From: Prochlorococcus sp. AG-347-L02
GTDB lineage: Bacteria > Cyanobacteriota > Cyanobacteriia > PCC-6307 > Cyanobiaceae
Length of the DNA stretch: 64,000 nucleotides
NCBI GenBank assembly: GCA_003281255.1
Contig: QCCL01000001.1
Location: forward strand, 124,001-188,000
Reading direction: 5' to 3'
A program made the position numbers and the translations under genes. Positions 43,552 through 54,272 of the stretch are shown here, piece after piece (positions within the stretch are counted from its first letter, which is position 1; every line of letters begins with the position of its first letter). The notes beneath the pieces are model-generated. The model made no database searches and was not told the origin of the DNA. It saw nothing but the letters and a program-made list of their open reading frames with translations.

Positions 43552-43856
43552 TTTTTAAGCTCCGTTTTCGCTTAAGTCCCCGTTCCATGGCTTGAGTCGA
43601 TTTGCGGCTTGCTATACGCAAGTTGAACGTTTTGGTAGCGGTTGCTACAAATTTATAGTAACATCAATTAAAATGACTTGTCTAGGGTTTTAATAAATAA
43701 ACTTAATATATTAATGATAGAAAAAGTTTTTGATAAAAATATTTATCATAATCCCAGCGTAATTGGCTACAGGTTACATTTTGTTCGTTTTTGAGAAGTA
43801 TTTTTTATTTAATGAACTTTTAAATGTAAAATTCTTAAGATTATAAAAATTGTTTT
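43552..43856 (-). promoter_or_regulatory. Structured leader and promoter of the DUF4278 gene
   Basis: 305 bases without an ORF. 43560-43650 is GC-richer than its surroundings and can fold: GTAGC-GGTT-GCTAC (43635-43648) and TTGCG...CGCAA (43602-43621). Just beyond, on the minus strand, ACTATAAAT (near 43651-43659) is a good -10 box, so transcription would begin with the first hairpin. It could be a regulatory 5' leader or a small RNA. The remainder to 43856 is AT-rich and serves the gene at 43857. Confidence 0.4.
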
Positions 43857-44051
43857 ATGTTTTCTAGAAGCAAAAAACCTACAGTAAAAAAATCTGCAAT
43901 AGTTGAAGAGACTCCATTATTTGCTCAATTATTACCATTCGCAAACAGAATGAATGATAAGGTTCAATTAGTAAATGCTTTGGCTTTTACTTTTATTATG
44001 GGATTCTCAATTTTTGGAATTGCTCTATGGAAACTATCAGGGCTGACCTAA
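43857..44051 (+). CDS. Small membrane protein, possibly divergent high-light-inducible-like
   Basis: 64 residues, ATG start. Basic N-terminus (MFSRSKKPTVKKS), then PFANRMNDKVQLVNALAFTF and IMGFSIFGIALWKLSG with one span. The layout (polar N-terminus, Asn-Arg motif, single helix) recalls Hli proteins, but the chlorophyll-binding ExxNGRxAM motif is not intact, so the assignment is weak. Overlaps the convergent gene by 4 nt. Confidence 0.4.
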   Translation: MFSRSKKPTVKKSAIVEETPLFAQLLPFANRMNDKVQLVNALAFTFIMGFSIFGIALWKLSGLT

Positions 44052-44314
44052 TTATTTAATTTTTGCAAAGCATCAATTTTTGATTCTTTGTTTTCAATTA
44101 TGGTTATTAACCATCTAGAGGCTAGGCCTCTGGATATTGATCTATTTTTTAGAAATCTACATATATATATGTGTAGATTTTTTTCGTTTTTGGAGTTAAA
44201 TTTTTTCTCAAAATCTAAGATATCCTCTTCTGATGTTCTTTTTCTTAGCTCATCCACTAACGCATGACTAGAGGAATCATTAAAAAAGTTACCAATATTT
44301 AAGCTTAATGTCAT
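44048..44314 (-). CDS. Hypothetical protein, 88 aa
   Basis: 88 residues, ATG start at 44314, soluble and helical (LVDELRKRTSEEDILDFEKK). No family recognised. It lies 88 nt downstream of nrdJ on the same strand. Confidence 0.5.
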   Translation of the reverse strand: MTLSLNIGNFFNDSSSHALVDELRKRTSEEDILDFEKKFNSKNEKNLHIYICRFLKNRSISRGLASRWLITIIENKESKIDALQKLNN

Positions 44315-44402
44315 AAATAATTTATGTCCCTATTTAAGAGGTAGCCATAAATTAAATTTTTAAAAACTAATTTATATTTTTTATTTACAAATAATTCAAA
44401 AT

Positions 44403-46736
44403 TTAATCTTTAGGTTTAGCAAGAGGAAGTAAGCACTTGTCTGAATCACAACCTGCTGGTCCTGCTTCAGATAGTTCTCCAATATCATATTTATTGAGAG
44501 CATCAAAGAAATCGTTATTAACTTTCCTTTCTATTACTTTATTTTGCAGTGATATATATTCATCTTTGCTTATTGGTTCAAAGGGTAATCTAGGGAAAGT
44601 AGCGTTAGCACTAAATCGAGCTAGCAATGCCGCTGAAATATATCCCTCATTATTTTCTATTGCATTATGAATAGCCTTAGCTAAATCCTTGATTTCATTT
44701 TCTCTAAATTCTACGGTTGCAGAGGTATTATGCTCTGTGTAAAATTTCTGCACTTGCATGTAAAAATCAAATTGAGCTAGTGCTGAGAAATTATTGATGT
44801 CTATTTGGTCTGCTCCATCTATATTTGCCCAACTAACTTCTGTAGGGATTTCAACTAACCATTCTGTACATCTTGGATCAAATGGATTATCGAGTAAGCA
44901 ACCATTTTCATCTTTATCAGATTGAGATGGTACAACTGAGTAGCCATAATCCATGCAAGCTAAAGCGATTGGATCATTTTTTCTGAAAGTTATTCTTCTA
45001 ATGAATCTTTGAGCCTTAGGAGGATGCCATCCTGGAGCTGCTCCAGTTAATAGACTTTTAGTTCCAGCTGGCTGGACTGTTGTACATCTATTTGGTCTCC
45101 TTAGATTATGTTTATCACAATATTCCCAGACAGTTTCTTTGACTATTTTTCTCCAAGAATCGAGGAATTTAGCTTCCTTCTCCTTGAAAACCTTTCCTTC
45201 TTCACTATTTGGTCTTCCTGCTTCCCACCATTTCAACCATGGCGTCCCAAAGGCATGGACACAAAAATCAAATAATCCAGTGAAACTTACTCCCACGATA
45301 GGATCATATTCCCTACTTTTTCTGTAACGCTCAACTTCAAATTCATGATTAAGTAAGCATGCTACAGAAAGAGCGGCTGCTTTAAAAGCTTTTTTTTGCT
45401 CTTCAAAATTTCCTGGATCAATCTGATTTAAATGAACTTCAGCCAAATTGCAATGGAAATCATTTCCCAAGATCTCCCCACAAGGGTTAAGTCCATATCG
45501 GCTCATCCTGTGGTCTAACTCTTCTTCTGAAAAAGGACCATAACTACTATTTATCCAATTTCTCGCTTCATCCTTGCCTTGTTCTGAGTAGATTTCAATA
45601 AATTCCTTTCTCAATTGATCATCTTTGAGAATATCTGCATTTGATCTTGCGATTGCTTCTGGAGCAAATTGAATGGCTCCCTCACCTGAATGGAATTGTT
45701 TTGTTACTGCATCCAAAACAGTTTGGTAAGTGGGTTTTGTATGGTAAACCCTGGTATGATTGGCCATTCTGAGGGCATCTTTTTCAGGATCTATTCTCCA
45801 ATTACCATTCTCATCTTGACTCCATAAATTTTCTTTTGCTGTTGCGGCTTCCTTATCATCTGAAGCAAATTGTCTCATTCCAGCACTTCTTCTTATATTC
45901 CCAGCAACTATGGTTACTGCAGCTTCATCAATTAATAAACAACATTCTACTGTACTTAATTTCCTGCCTATGGCCTTTCCAAGAAGTGATGCGACTCTGG
46001 AGTAGAGATCTTTCAATTTGATAGGATTTGCCATACCACCAAAACCTTTTAATGATTCTCCAGCAGGCCTAATATCTTCCAAATCAATATAAATATCAAT
46101 TTCTCTTTCAAGACTTTCGTTACTTGATGCCTCAAGAAGATATTTATAGCTATCTACCCATCCTCTTCTGCTATCTCCAACTTTGATATGAAGATCTTTT
46201 CCTTTAATTTCTAATGATGACTTTTCTTCTCTTAGATCTTTAGGAGTTATTCCAACTTCGCTGACTGATTTAATATTTATTTTGTTAATTACCGTAGGTA
46301 AATTATTTATAAAATGAGGCTCAATTATTGCACCTGTTCCACATCCCATCATTGCTAAGTCCATCATTAATGCGAAGGCTTCCCAATCAATTAAGTTTGT
46401 TGAGGTACAGTTGTATGCTCCTGAGAAATTTTGGTTCTTATTAATCCAAGGGGTTCCGCCTATCCATAACCATCTTCCTGAAGGTTGGGCTTTTTGGTTA
46501 CTTTGCATCTCTCTCATTAGGATTAATTCTTCTTCAGAAAGTTTTCCTAATTCTTTTAATCCCGATAAATTCCTTTCGCCTACTTCGCTCCAGTTCTCCC
46601 TTTTGCCGGATGAAGTTTTTCTACTATAAGATCTGAAAAAAACTGGATAAGCAGCTGGCGCAGTCTTTGGAAAATCATCTTTTTTAAGATTATTGGAATT
46701 GCTCTCTGAAGAAGCTTTATTTGGTGCAATAGTCAC
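44403..46736 (-). CDS. nrdJ: Adenosylcobalamin-dependent ribonucleoside-triphosphate reductase (class II)
   Basis: 777 residues. Class II RNR: NCTSTNLIDWEAFALMMDLA with the N-terminal redox Cys, LNPCGEILGNDFHCNLAEVH with the active-site Cys and second redox Cys, QPAGTKSLLTGAAPGWHPPK, and a C-terminal CDSDKC pair. It reduces nucleotides to deoxynucleotides using coenzyme B12, independent of oxygen and iron radical cofactors. The long monomeric form is usual in cyanobacteria. Promoter region about 46740-46870. Confidence 0.95.
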   Translation of the reverse strand: MTIAPNKASSESNSNNLKKDDFPKTAPAAYPVFFRSYSRKTSSGKRENWSEVGERNLSGLKELGKLSEEELILMREMQSNQKAQPSGRWLWIGGTPWINKNQNFSGAYNCTSTNLIDWEAFALMMDLAMMGCGTGAIIEPHFINNLPTVINKINIKSVSEVGITPKDLREEKSSLEIKGKDLHIKVGDSRRGWVDSYKYLLEASSNESLEREIDIYIDLEDIRPAGESLKGFGGMANPIKLKDLYSRVASLLGKAIGRKLSTVECCLLIDEAAVTIVAGNIRRSAGMRQFASDDKEAATAKENLWSQDENGNWRIDPEKDALRMANHTRVYHTKPTYQTVLDAVTKQFHSGEGAIQFAPEAIARSNADILKDDQLRKEFIEIYSEQGKDEARNWINSSYGPFSEEELDHRMSRYGLNPCGEILGNDFHCNLAEVHLNQIDPGNFEEQKKAFKAAALSVACLLNHEFEVERYRKSREYDPIVGVSFTGLFDFCVHAFGTPWLKWWEAGRPNSEEGKVFKEKEAKFLDSWRKIVKETVWEYCDKHNLRRPNRCTTVQPAGTKSLLTGAAPGWHPPKAQRFIRRITFRKNDPIALACMDYGYSVVPSQSDKDENGCLLDNPFDPRCTEWLVEIPTEVSWANIDGADQIDINNFSALAQFDFYMQVQKFYTEHNTSATVEFRENEIKDLAKAIHNAIENNEGYISAALLARFSANATFPRLPFEPISKDEYISLQNKVIERKVNNDFFDALNKYDIGELSEAGPAGCDSDKCLLPLAKPKD

Positions 46737-46871
46737 GATAAAAAAAAACGTATGTAAATAACCCGTAATGGAAGAATAACTCTACCTGTGGCGTCTGCAA
46801 CTATTCTTACCACTATTTAACGGTTTGTGTAGAATTATGTTTAATATGAAATCTTTGTTTCAAGAAAGGAT

Positions 46872-47567
46872 ATGGAAAGAGTACCCGAACCTGAATTAAT
46901 GGAAGAAAAAGAGCAGGTCATTTCTTATGACGAAGCGGATTTTTCAGAAGGGGAAGTTAAGCTAATTAATCAAATAAATCAATATCTTTTGAAAAAAAAT
47001 ATTTCTTTAGGTGAAAAAGATTTAATAGTTGATTTAGGATGTGGCCCAGGAAATATTTCTGAGAAGTTAGCAACAAAATGGCCTAATACTGCAGTTGTGG
47101 GAATAGATGGTTCTAAAGAGATGATTTTGAGAGCAGAATATAATAAAAGTATTTCTAATAATCAAAAAAAATTAAAAAATTTAAGCTACATTTGTTCTGA
47201 CATTAAAGACATTAAATCTAATAATTTTTTATTTAAAAAAAGAATTAGTTTACTTGTAAGCAACAGTTTGATTCATCACATAACCAATCTTGAAGATTTC
47301 TTCAACACAATAAGAAGTTTGTCTAGTAATCTGACTGTAAATTTTCACAAGGACTTAAAAAGGCCATTAGATGAAAAGTCTGCTTTAGAACTCAAAGCAC
47401 AATGTTCAACTAAATACAATGAGATTTTAACTAATGATTATTATGCATCTTTAAGAGCTTCTTATACTTTTAAAGAGTTAAAAAATTTCACCTTAGAGAA
47501 TGATCTATCCTCTTTAGATGTATTTGAGGAAGGAGAAAATTATTTAATAGTCTATGGTAATGTTTAA
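46872..47567 (+). CDS. Class I SAM-dependent methyltransferase
   Basis: 231 residues, ATG start preceded by AAGAAAGGAT. SAM motif LIVDLGCGPGNISEKLATKW, then VVGIDGSKEM and LLVSNSLIHHI. Substrate unknown. It lies 31 nt upstream of prfC, likely co-transcribed. Confidence 0.75.
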   Translation: MERVPEPELMEEKEQVISYDEADFSEGEVKLINQINQYLLKKNISLGEKDLIVDLGCGPGNISEKLATKWPNTAVVGIDGSKEMILRAEYNKSISNNQKKLKNLSYICSDIKDIKSNNFLFKKRISLLVSNSLIHHITNLEDFFNTIRSLSSNLTVNFHKDLKRPLDEKSALELKAQCSTKYNEILTNDYYASLRASYTFKELKNFTLENDLSSLDVFEEGENYLIVYGNV

Positions 47568-47598
47568 GAACTAAGTGAAAGGCACTTATATTATATAA

Positions 47599-49236
47599 AT
47601 GAGCTTAGGTACTAAAATTCTAAATAATAAAGAAATACTGGATGCGGTAAATAAAAGAAGAAATTTTGCTATTATTTCACATCCAGATGCTGGGAAAACG
47701 ACTCTTACCGAAAAGCTTCTTTTGTATGGAGGTGCCATTCAACAGGCAGGAGCAGTAAAAGCTAGGGGTAATCAGAGAAAAGCCACCTCAGACTGGATGG
47801 AACTTGAGAAACAAAGAGGTATTTCTATTACATCAACTGTATTGCAATTTGAATATGAAAGATCAGTAATTAATCTATTAGATACACCAGGACACCAAGA
47901 TTTCTCCGAAGATACTTATAGAACATTAGCTGCTGCTGATAATGCTGTTATGTTGGAAGATGCTGCTAAAGGACTAGAACCTCAAACTAGAAAATTGTTT
48001 GAAGTTTGCAAGATGCGAAAAATACCAATATTTACTTTCATAAATAAAATGGATAGACCAGGAAGAGAGCCATTTTCTTTACTTGATGAAATTGAATCAG
48101 AACTTGGATTAAATACCCTACCTATAAACTGGCCAATTGGTAGTGGCGAGGAATTTAGAGGGGTTATTGATAGATTTTCGAGAGAGGTTATTTTATTTGA
48201 TAAAGCGGTGAGAGGGAAACAATCGAATGAGAAAAGATTAAGTCTTGAAGATAAAGAGCTATCAAAATATGTAGAGAGAGATTTACTTGAAAACTCACTT
48301 GAAGAATTGGAGGTTCTTGATGAGGCAGGATCTAAATTTGAAAAAGAAAAAGTTTTTAATGGCTCTTTAACCCCAGTTTTCTTTGGATCTGCCATGACTA
48401 ATTTTGGCGTAAGGCCATTTTTAGATAGTTTTTTAAAAATGGCACAAAAACCAACTTCAAGAAATAGTAATAAAGGGGATATTGAACCTGCAAGCGATGA
48501 ATTTAGTGGGTTTGTTTTTAAGCTTCAGGCAAATATGGATCCAAAGCACAGAGATAGGGTTGCTTTTATAAGAGTTTGTAGTGGCAAATTTGAAAAGGAT
48601 ATGTCAGTTAAACATTCCAGAACTGGGAAAACAATTAGATTATCAAGACCACAAAAAATATTTGGGCAAGATAGAGAAGTAGTTGATGATGCCTATCCTG
48701 GAGATGTTATTGGTTTAAATAATCCAGGGATGTTTTCTATTGGAGATACTCTTTATACTGGTGCTCATCTGGAATATGAGGGCATACCATCCTTTAGTCC
48801 TGAAATATTCAGTTGGCTAAGAAATCCAAATCCCTCAGCATTTAAAAACTTTAGAAAAGGTGTTAATGAACTTCGAGAAGAAGGTGCTGTTCAGATTCTT
48901 TATGACTTTGATGAGAGTAAAAGAGATCCCATACTCGCAGCCGTTGGTCAATTGCAGTTGGAGGTAGTAACTCACAGATTAAAAAGTGAATATGGTGTAG
49001 ATGCAAATCTTGAAGCAATGCCATATCAATTGGCTAGATGGATTTCTGATGGATGGCCAGCCATTGAAAAACTAGGCAGAATATTCAACTGTAAAATAGT
49101 TAAAGATTGTTGGAATAGGCCAGTTATTCTTTTCAAAAATGAGTGGAATCTAAATCAATTTGTTGAAGACAATAATCAATTAAATTTAAACAAAGTTGCG
49201 CCCGTTGTTAGTGGAGTCGAACCAATTGTTTTATAA
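47599..49236 (+). CDS. prfC: Peptide chain release factor 3
   Basis: 545 residues. Translational GTPase motifs: G1 [13 protein letters not shown]2 [13 protein letters not shown]3 [15 protein letters not shown]4 [12 protein letters not shown]3 recycles RF1/RF2 from the ribosome after peptide release. Length and C-terminus ([14 protein letters not shown]) fit the family. Confidence 0.95.
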   Translation: MSLGTKILNNKEILDAVNKRRNFAIISHPDAGKTTLTEKLLLYGGAIQQAGAVKARGNQRKATSDWMELEKQRGISITSTVLQFEYERSVINLLDTPGHQDFSEDTYRTLAAADNAVMLEDAAKGLEPQTRKLFEVCKMRKIPIFTFINKMDRPGREPFSLLDEIESELGLNTLPINWPIGSGEEFRGVIDRFSREVILFDKAVRGKQSNEKRLSLEDKELSKYVERDLLENSLEELEVLDEAGSKFEKEKVFNGSLTPVFFGSAMTNFGVRPFLDSFLKMAQKPTSRNSNKGDIEPASDEFSGFVFKLQANMDPKHRDRVAFIRVCSGKFEKDMSVKHSRTGKTIRLSRPQKIFGQDREVVDDAYPGDVIGLNNPGMFSIGDTLYTGAHLEYEGIPSFSPEIFSWLRNPNPSAFKNFRKGVNELREEGAVQILYDFDESKRDPILAAVGQLQLEVVTHRLKSEYGVDANLEAMPYQLARWISDGWPAIEKLGRIFNCKIVKDCWNRPVILFKNEWNLNQFVEDNNQLNLNKVAPVVSGVEPIVL

Positions 49237-49287
49237 AGTCTTAATGGATTATAAAATTAGTTAATCTGTTAGTATTGGTAAAAAATT

Positions 49288-49962
49288 TTGGATTCAAACA
49301 GTAATAAAAATAATAACGAAAAATCACCTTATGAAATTTTAGGTGTAAAAGAAGGTGCTGCTTTTGAAGATATTCAGAAGGCTAGAGATATTAAAGTTAA
49401 AGAGGCTGGTGAAGATTTAATTTTAAAAGCGAAAATAGAATCTTCCTTTGATCAATTACTCATGGGGAGTTTGAAAGCCAGGCAATCAGGCAATGTAAGC
49501 TATGAAGCTGTGAGTGCCTCAAAAAAAGAAAAACAAATAAATCAATTTACCAATAATAATTTCCCACTTCTTTCTAAAATAAAAAATTTAAATAATAATT
49601 CTAACAATTCAAGTCAGTATAGTCTGCCAAAAATAACTACCCCCTCATTTGATAATCTTTCAATAAAAATATCTGTTGGGCTATTATTTTTAATTTTGTT
49701 ATTTATCAGTCCAGACTCTAATAATAGACTTTTACTCTCTATCTCAACATTAATACTTACCTATACTCAAATTAAATCGGGGAAAAGATTTATAGGTTCT
49801 CTGGGTTGGAGTGTTACCTTTCTCTCGATAGGATTAATATTTGGCGGATTGCTTGAAAATAATTCTTTCATTCAGGAAGTATCAAACAACTCTTTATCAA
49901 TACAAAAAATTCAAAGTATTCCGGCCATGGTTATTTTATGGTTAGGCGTAATTTTTTTATGA
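49288..49962 (+). CDS. CPP1-like (J-domain-like) membrane protein
   Basis: 224 residues, TTG start. N-terminal J-like helical region ([20 protein letters not shown]) without the HPD motif, then an Asn/Ser-rich linker and three to four C-terminal membrane spans. This matches the cyanobacterial relatives of plant CPP1, a chaperone-like protein for protochlorophyllide oxidoreductase. Overlaps hslO tail-to-tail by 6 nt. Confidence 0.75.
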   Translation: MDSNSNKNNNEKSPYEILGVKEGAAFEDIQKARDIKVKEAGEDLILKAKIESSFDQLLMGSLKARQSGNVSYEAVSASKKEKQINQFTNNNFPLLSKIKNLNNNSNNSSQYSLPKITTPSFDNLSIKISVGLLFLILLFISPDSNNRLLLSISTLILTYTQIKSGKRFIGSLGWSVTFLSIGLIFGGLLENNSFIQEVSNNSLSIQKIQSIPAMVILWLGVIFL

Positions 49963-50865
49963 TTGATTTTCTATCATAGATTTAATTTCTTCATAATTTA
50001 CAAGATATTTATTTTTACAAAATTCACAAACCAACTCTGCTTTGCCATCTTTCTTGAGGATGTCCTCTAATTCGCTCTTATCAAGCATTTTCATCGCATT
50101 TAAACTTCTTTGTTTGGAACACTTGCATTTAAAACTCACTTCTTGGGAACGAGCTTTTTCAGAGATTGATTTATCGTCAATATCGGGAAATATATTTCTA
50201 ATTAACGAAAGAAGATTATCTTTTGACTTAAATAAGTCTTCGCTGAAAGAATTAATTTCTTTACATCTTTCTTCAAGTAGTGAGATTAGTAGTGGGTCAG
50301 TATCTTTTTTAGGTAGAACTTGAGCTAATAAGCCACCACTACAAATAACACTTTTATTTTGGATTTTTTCTCCAATAAATACAGCAGAAGGAGTTTGCTC
50401 TGAATGATATAGATATGAAGCTAAGTCTTCAGCAATATTTCCATTTACTAATTCAACAGTGCTCGTAAAGGGTTCTCCAAATCCACTATCTCTAATTACA
50501 TTTAAATATCCTCTACCTAATGCTTTTGTAAAATCAAAAGAAAATTTATTATTACCTTTTTTGACTAGGTCTAATTCTAAATTAGGATTCCCTACATAAC
50601 CCCTAACTTTTCCGTCTCTACCTGCATCAACTAGTAATCCTTTTAAAGGTCCGTCAGATCTAACTCTTAAAGTAACCCTCCCATGTATTATCTTCATCGA
50701 GCTTGCTAAAAGTAGTGAAGCACTAAATGCTCTTCCTAAGATACAGGTGGTTAAATAAGAAAGACCGTGTCTTTTTTTTGCTTCTAAAGAAGATTCTGTT
50801 GTTAAGACCGCAACTAATCTTATTCCTCCATTTGCTGCAGTAGCCCGAACTATCCTATCCTGCAT
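49957..50865 (-). CDS. hslO: Hsp33 redox-regulated chaperonin
   Basis: 302 residues. Starts [20 protein letters not shown], as typical for Hsp33, and the C-terminal zinc site has all four Cys ([10 protein letters not shown] and [10 protein letters not shown]). Oxidation releases zinc and activates holdase function in the cytosol. Its start overlaps the ABC ATPase gene by 11 nt on the same strand. Confidence 0.93.
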   Translation of the reverse strand: MQDRIVRATAANGGIRLVAVLTTESSLEAKKRHGLSYLTTCILGRAFSASLLLASSMKIIHGRVTLRVRSDGPLKGLLVDAGRDGKVRGYVGNPNLELDLVKKGNNKFSFDFTKALGRGYLNVIRDSGFGEPFTSTVELVNGNIAEDLASYLYHSEQTPSAVFIGEKIQNKSVICSGGLLAQVLPKKDTDPLLISLLEERCKEINSFSEDLFKSKDNLLSLIRNIFPDIDDKSISEKARSQEVSFKCKCSKQRSLNAMKMLDKSELEDILKKDGKAELVCEFCKNKYLVNYEEIKSMIENQS

Positions 50866-51502
50866 GATTTTCTTTCATAAAATTTTTGATTTTCCCTTTT
50901 TCTAAGAATAATATCCTAGAAGGAATCCCCTCAAATAAGGCAGGTTCATGAGTAACAATAATAATTGTATTTTTATTTTTTAAATCAAGAATTAAATTCT
51001 TTACATCATTTCTCATTGAATAGTCTAATCCAGCTGTTGGTTCATCAAGTAAAAGTATTGAGGGGTTTCTAAGTAGTTGTACTGCTACAGCTAATCGCCT
51101 TTGTTGTCCGCCACTTAGTTGTTCTGGTGGTTGAGTCAGATTAATTTTTTTCAAACCAACTTTATTTAAAACTATTTCTATATTTTTTTCTCTTAAAGAT
51201 TTATGGCCTATTTTTAATTCTCTCCCAATGGTTGTACCTATAAAGTATCTTTCAGGAAATTGGAATACTACTCCACAAAACCATCTTCTTTGTCTAGAAG
51301 ATAAAATTTTATTCTTCCAAGTAATTTTTCCTTTTTGTGGATTTGTTAATCCGCTTATTATCTCGAGTAGTGTTGTTTTCCCAGAACCACTATTGCCACA
51401 AATTAAAATAATTTCATTTTCATGAACTTTTAAATTTAAATTGTCTATTATTTTTCTTTCGCCAGTTTGGGGTTGATAAGATATTTCTTTTAAGTCAAGC
51501 AT
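50855..51502 (-). CDS. ABC transporter ATP-binding protein (EcfA/CbiO-like)
   Basis: 215 residues. Intact Walker A (GNSGSGKTT), Q-loop ([10 protein letters not shown]), signature LSGGQQRR, Walker [13 protein letters not shown] and H-loop THEPALFEG. The FPE after the Q-loop is typical of energy-coupling-factor ATPases. No T or S component is adjacent, so the substrate is unknown. Upstream partner of hslO. Confidence 0.85.
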   Translation of the reverse strand: MLDLKEISYQPQTGERKIIDNLNLKVHENEIILICGNSGSGKTTLLEIISGLTNPQKGKITWKNKILSSRQRRWFCGVVFQFPERYFIGTTIGRELKIGHKSLREKNIEIVLNKVGLKKINLTQPPEQLSGGQQRRLAVAVQLLRNPSILLLDEPTAGLDYSMRNDVKNLILDLKNKNTIIIVTHEPALFEGIPSRILFLEKGKIKNFMKENHAG

Positions 51503-51585
51503 TATTAATTAAGTTATAGGTATGAATTTTAATCTAGTAATAACTTACTTATAATAGCTGTAGATCTAAAAAGTTATTAGTCAAT

Positions 51586-52029
51586 ATGAATATTATTTTT
51601 AGGGAAGTCGACCCTTTTAATTGTTGGATATGGATCAGGTTTTCAGAATCACCAACTCAAGATGAAAAAAATTATTTAGATGGTGTTTTTGATAGTTGGT
51701 ACGTTTTAGGAAGGTTAGGTGGATTTAATTCTGAAAATTTGCAAACTCATGAAGAGGGTTCCGATCTAAGTTGGATGTCCTACGATAATGACCAAAAAAA
51801 TGCATCTCTTCCAGCCTTAATGCATAATTTAGGAATTATGGAATATCAAAATTTTTGGGGAAGATGTTGGGTTGATTTTGGAACTTCAGACTCCATTGCA
51901 ATAGATATATTAATTAATTCTTTGAATGAGATATCAAATAATTATGTAAAAATTGAAGAGTTAATTATTGGGGGTGAAAATAATGATTGGGCAATTGAAG
52001 AACATGAAGATTTAGTTTTCAAAGATTAA
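51586..52029 (+). CDS. DUF3531 family protein
   Basis: 147 residues, ATG start. FREVDPFNCWIWIRF, then FDSWYVLGRLGGFN and WGRCWVDFGTSDSIAIDILI, matches cyanobacterial/plastid DUF3531 proteins. Soluble, function unknown. It lies 9 nt before rsmE. Confidence 0.8.
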   Translation: MNIIFREVDPFNCWIWIRFSESPTQDEKNYLDGVFDSWYVLGRLGGFNSENLQTHEEGSDLSWMSYDNDQKNASLPALMHNLGIMEYQNFWGRCWVDFGTSDSIAIDILINSLNEISNNYVKIEELIIGGENNDWAIEEHEDLVFKD

Positions 52030-52038
52030 GTGTTTTAG

Positions 52039-52812
52039 ATGGAAGACTTAACAAGATTAATTATTTCCCATGAAAGAATTGAAAATATTAAGAACAAAAA
52101 CTTAGAACTTTCTAAAGAAGAGGCTCATTATTTAAATAAAGTAATGAGGATAAAAAATGGTAAAGAAATATTTATAGCTAACGGAGAGGGTTCATTATGG
52201 AAAGCTATAAAAGTTAAAAATGATTGTTTAGAAATAGTTCAATTAAAAAAACCTTACACATTTCAAGAACAAGAAATTTACTTATTAGGAATAGCTGTTG
52301 TAATACCAAAAAGTGGTTTTGAGGATATTTTAAAAATGTGTACTGAAATAGGAATTGATTTCATACAGCCATTATTTTCAGAAAGACAGGTAAACAAAAA
52401 TTTAAATTTTTCGAGAAAACTTTTGAGATGGAATTCAATTATCAAAGAAGCAGTTGAGCAAAGTGAGAGATTATGGAAACCATCTATTTTAAATGGTGTG
52501 GATATTATTGAATGGCTAAAAAGTAGAAATAATCAAGAAAGAGTTTCAATTTCCATAACTAGAGAAGAAACAATATATGACTTAAATCAATGGTTAAGAA
52601 AACAGCAAGAATTTGAGAATAAAAAAGGAGGTATTTTTTGGAATGTAATTGGCCCTGAAGGAGGTTGGTCCTCTAAAGAAATTGATTTTTTTAAAAAAAA
52701 TAATATTACCTTTGTTAAACTTTCTGATACTATCTTAAGAACTTCAACAGCTAGTATTAACGCATCATCTATTCTAAATCAATGGAGAATTGATTTGAAA
52801 TTAAGGAATTAG
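52039..52812 (+). CDS. rsmE: 16S rRNA (uracil1498-N3)-methyltransferase
   Basis: 257 residues. N-terminal PUA-like part (SKEEAHYLNKVMRIKNGKEI) and a SPOUT knot with EAVEQSERLW, NVIGPEGGWSSKEIDFF and the closing LRTSTASINASSIL. It methylates U1498 in the ribosomal decoding region. Second gene of a three-gene plus-strand run. Confidence 0.92.
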   Translation: MEDLTRLIISHERIENIKNKNLELSKEEAHYLNKVMRIKNGKEIFIANGEGSLWKAIKVKNDCLEIVQLKKPYTFQEQEIYLLGIAVVIPKSGFEDILKMCTEIGIDFIQPLFSERQVNKNLNFSRKLLRWNSIIKEAVEQSERLWKPSILNGVDIIEWLKSRNNQERVSISITREETIYDLNQWLRKQQEFENKKGGIFWNVIGPEGGWSSKEIDFFKKNNITFVKLSDTILRTSTASINASSILNQWRIDLKLRN

Positions 52813-52818
52813 ATAAAT

Positions 52819-53562
52819 ATGGATTTAATTAGAAATCAATTTTTTATAGGTTTTTTTATTAATTTCATTTTGATTTATATATTTTGCAAGATTCCTTTGA
52901 TGACAAAAGGTGGTTGGATTAGTGCAGGTATTTTAGGAACAATTTTGTGGGGTTGTTTGTCTTGGCAGGGATGGATGTCAGTTGTAATTTATTTAATATT
53001 TGGATCTCTCGTTACAAAAATAGGTTTCAAATTTAAAAAAGAACAAGGAATAGCTGAAAAAAGAGGTGGGAGAAGAGGTCCTGAAAATGTATGGGGCTCT
53101 GCAGCTACAGGATTATTTCTTGCAATTATGACTAAATTTAATCCTGCCAACGCAGTGATGTTTAAAATAGGATTTGCTGCAAGTTTTGCTGCAAAGTTGG
53201 CGGATACTTTTGGCAGCGAAATTGGGAAAAGGTTTGGGAAAGATACATATTTAATTACTTCACTTAAAAAGGTTGATAGAGGAACAGAAGGAGGAGTCAG
53301 TTTAGAAGGGACATTAGCTAGTTTTTTTGGAGCAATATTTATGGCCTTCGTAATGTTTCGTCTATCAATTATTTCTACAAAATACCATTTCATAGTTGTT
53401 GCAGTTTCGGGTTTTTTGGCCACACTCTCTGAGAGTATTATTGGTGCTAAATTTCAAAACAAATATAAATTAAGTAATGAATTAGTAAATGCTATTCAGA
53501 CAAGTATTGCTTCTTTTTTTGCTATCTTTGCTCTTTTTTTATATTCATATTTTTTTAATTAA
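52819..53562 (+). CDS. DUF92/VTE6-like membrane protein (putative phytyl-phosphate kinase)
   Basis: 247 residues with about six spans. GGRRGPENVWGSAATGLFLA, AKLADTFGSEIGKRFGK and GTEGGVSLEGTLASFFGAIF are DUF92 signatures. The plant homologue VTE6 phosphorylates phytyl phosphate for tocopherol and chlorophyll-derived phytol salvage; the same role here is inferred. It lies 6 nt after rsmE. Confidence 0.8.
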   Translation: MDLIRNQFFIGFFINFILIYIFCKIPLMTKGGWISAGILGTILWGCLSWQGWMSVVIYLIFGSLVTKIGFKFKKEQGIAEKRGGRRGPENVWGSAATGLFLAIMTKFNPANAVMFKIGFAASFAAKLADTFGSEIGKRFGKDTYLITSLKKVDRGTEGGVSLEGTLASFFGAIFMAFVMFRLSIISTKYHFIVVAVSGFLATLSESIIGAKFQNKYKLSNELVNAIQTSIASFFAIFALFLYSYFFN

Positions 53563-53578
53563 AAATATTTGAAAAGAC

Positions 53579-54223
53579 TTAGGATTCCTTCCATTTTGTA
53601 AGAATCTCCCAGCTCTTAAGTCTTTGGAAAAGCCAGAAATGACCTTCCGAATTTAGATGAATTCCATCATGAGTAATCCAATTTTTACTCCTTTGATCAG
53701 AGTACATTTCTCTAAAAGTAGGAAGAAATGGGACATTCTGATTGAGGCATACTTCCTCCATTCTCCTTTCATAAGAATTACAAAAATCATTTGAGTACCA
53801 TAAACATCCTGCGAAAGGCATTTTGCTTTCGTCAACAGGTGTCAGACCAATAACAAAGACATTTGTTTGAGAGTTCATTTCATTAATAAGTCTCTCTAAT
53901 CCATATTCAAATCCATCTATATCTAATTGATGTCTTCCGTTTTTCTGACCAATTGCTGCGGTGTCGTTAAGACCAATATTAAGCAGAATTGCTTTAGGTT
54001 TATTTCTTCTCGTTTCTCCTCTAGATGACCATTCTTTTTCCCATCTAGATGAAACTTTTTCTATCCCATCTCCCCTTACACCAAGTTGATAAATTACTGG
54101 CCCATTTTGGTTATTGCACCAATCTTTTCTAAGCCTCTCACACCATCCGCCACCTTCATTATCTCCCCATCCATAAACTGAACTATCTCCAATTACAACT
54201 AGCTGTTTTGGTAAACTAATCAC
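53579..54223 (-). CDS. SGNH/GDSL-type hydrolase
   Basis: 214 residues. Block I VVIGDSSVYGWGDNEGGGW with the nucleophile Ser, block III LNIGLNDTA, and block V THDGIHLNSEGHFWL with the catalytic Asp and His. Probably an esterase or lipase; substrate unknown. No signal peptide. Confidence 0.85.
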   Translation of the reverse strand: MISLPKQLVVIGDSSVYGWGDNEGGGWCERLRKDWCNNQNGPVIYQLGVRGDGIEKVSSRWEKEWSSRGETRRNKPKAILLNIGLNDTAAIGQKNGRHQLDIDGFEYGLERLINEMNSQTNVFVIGLTPVDESKMPFAGCLWYSNDFCNSYERRMEEVCLNQNVPFLPTFREMYSDQRSKNWITHDGIHLNSEGHFWLFQRLKSWEILTKWKES

Positions 54224-54272
54224 TATAACCGGAAAAAAATAATTACTTGATTCAACAAATTATTCTTACAAA

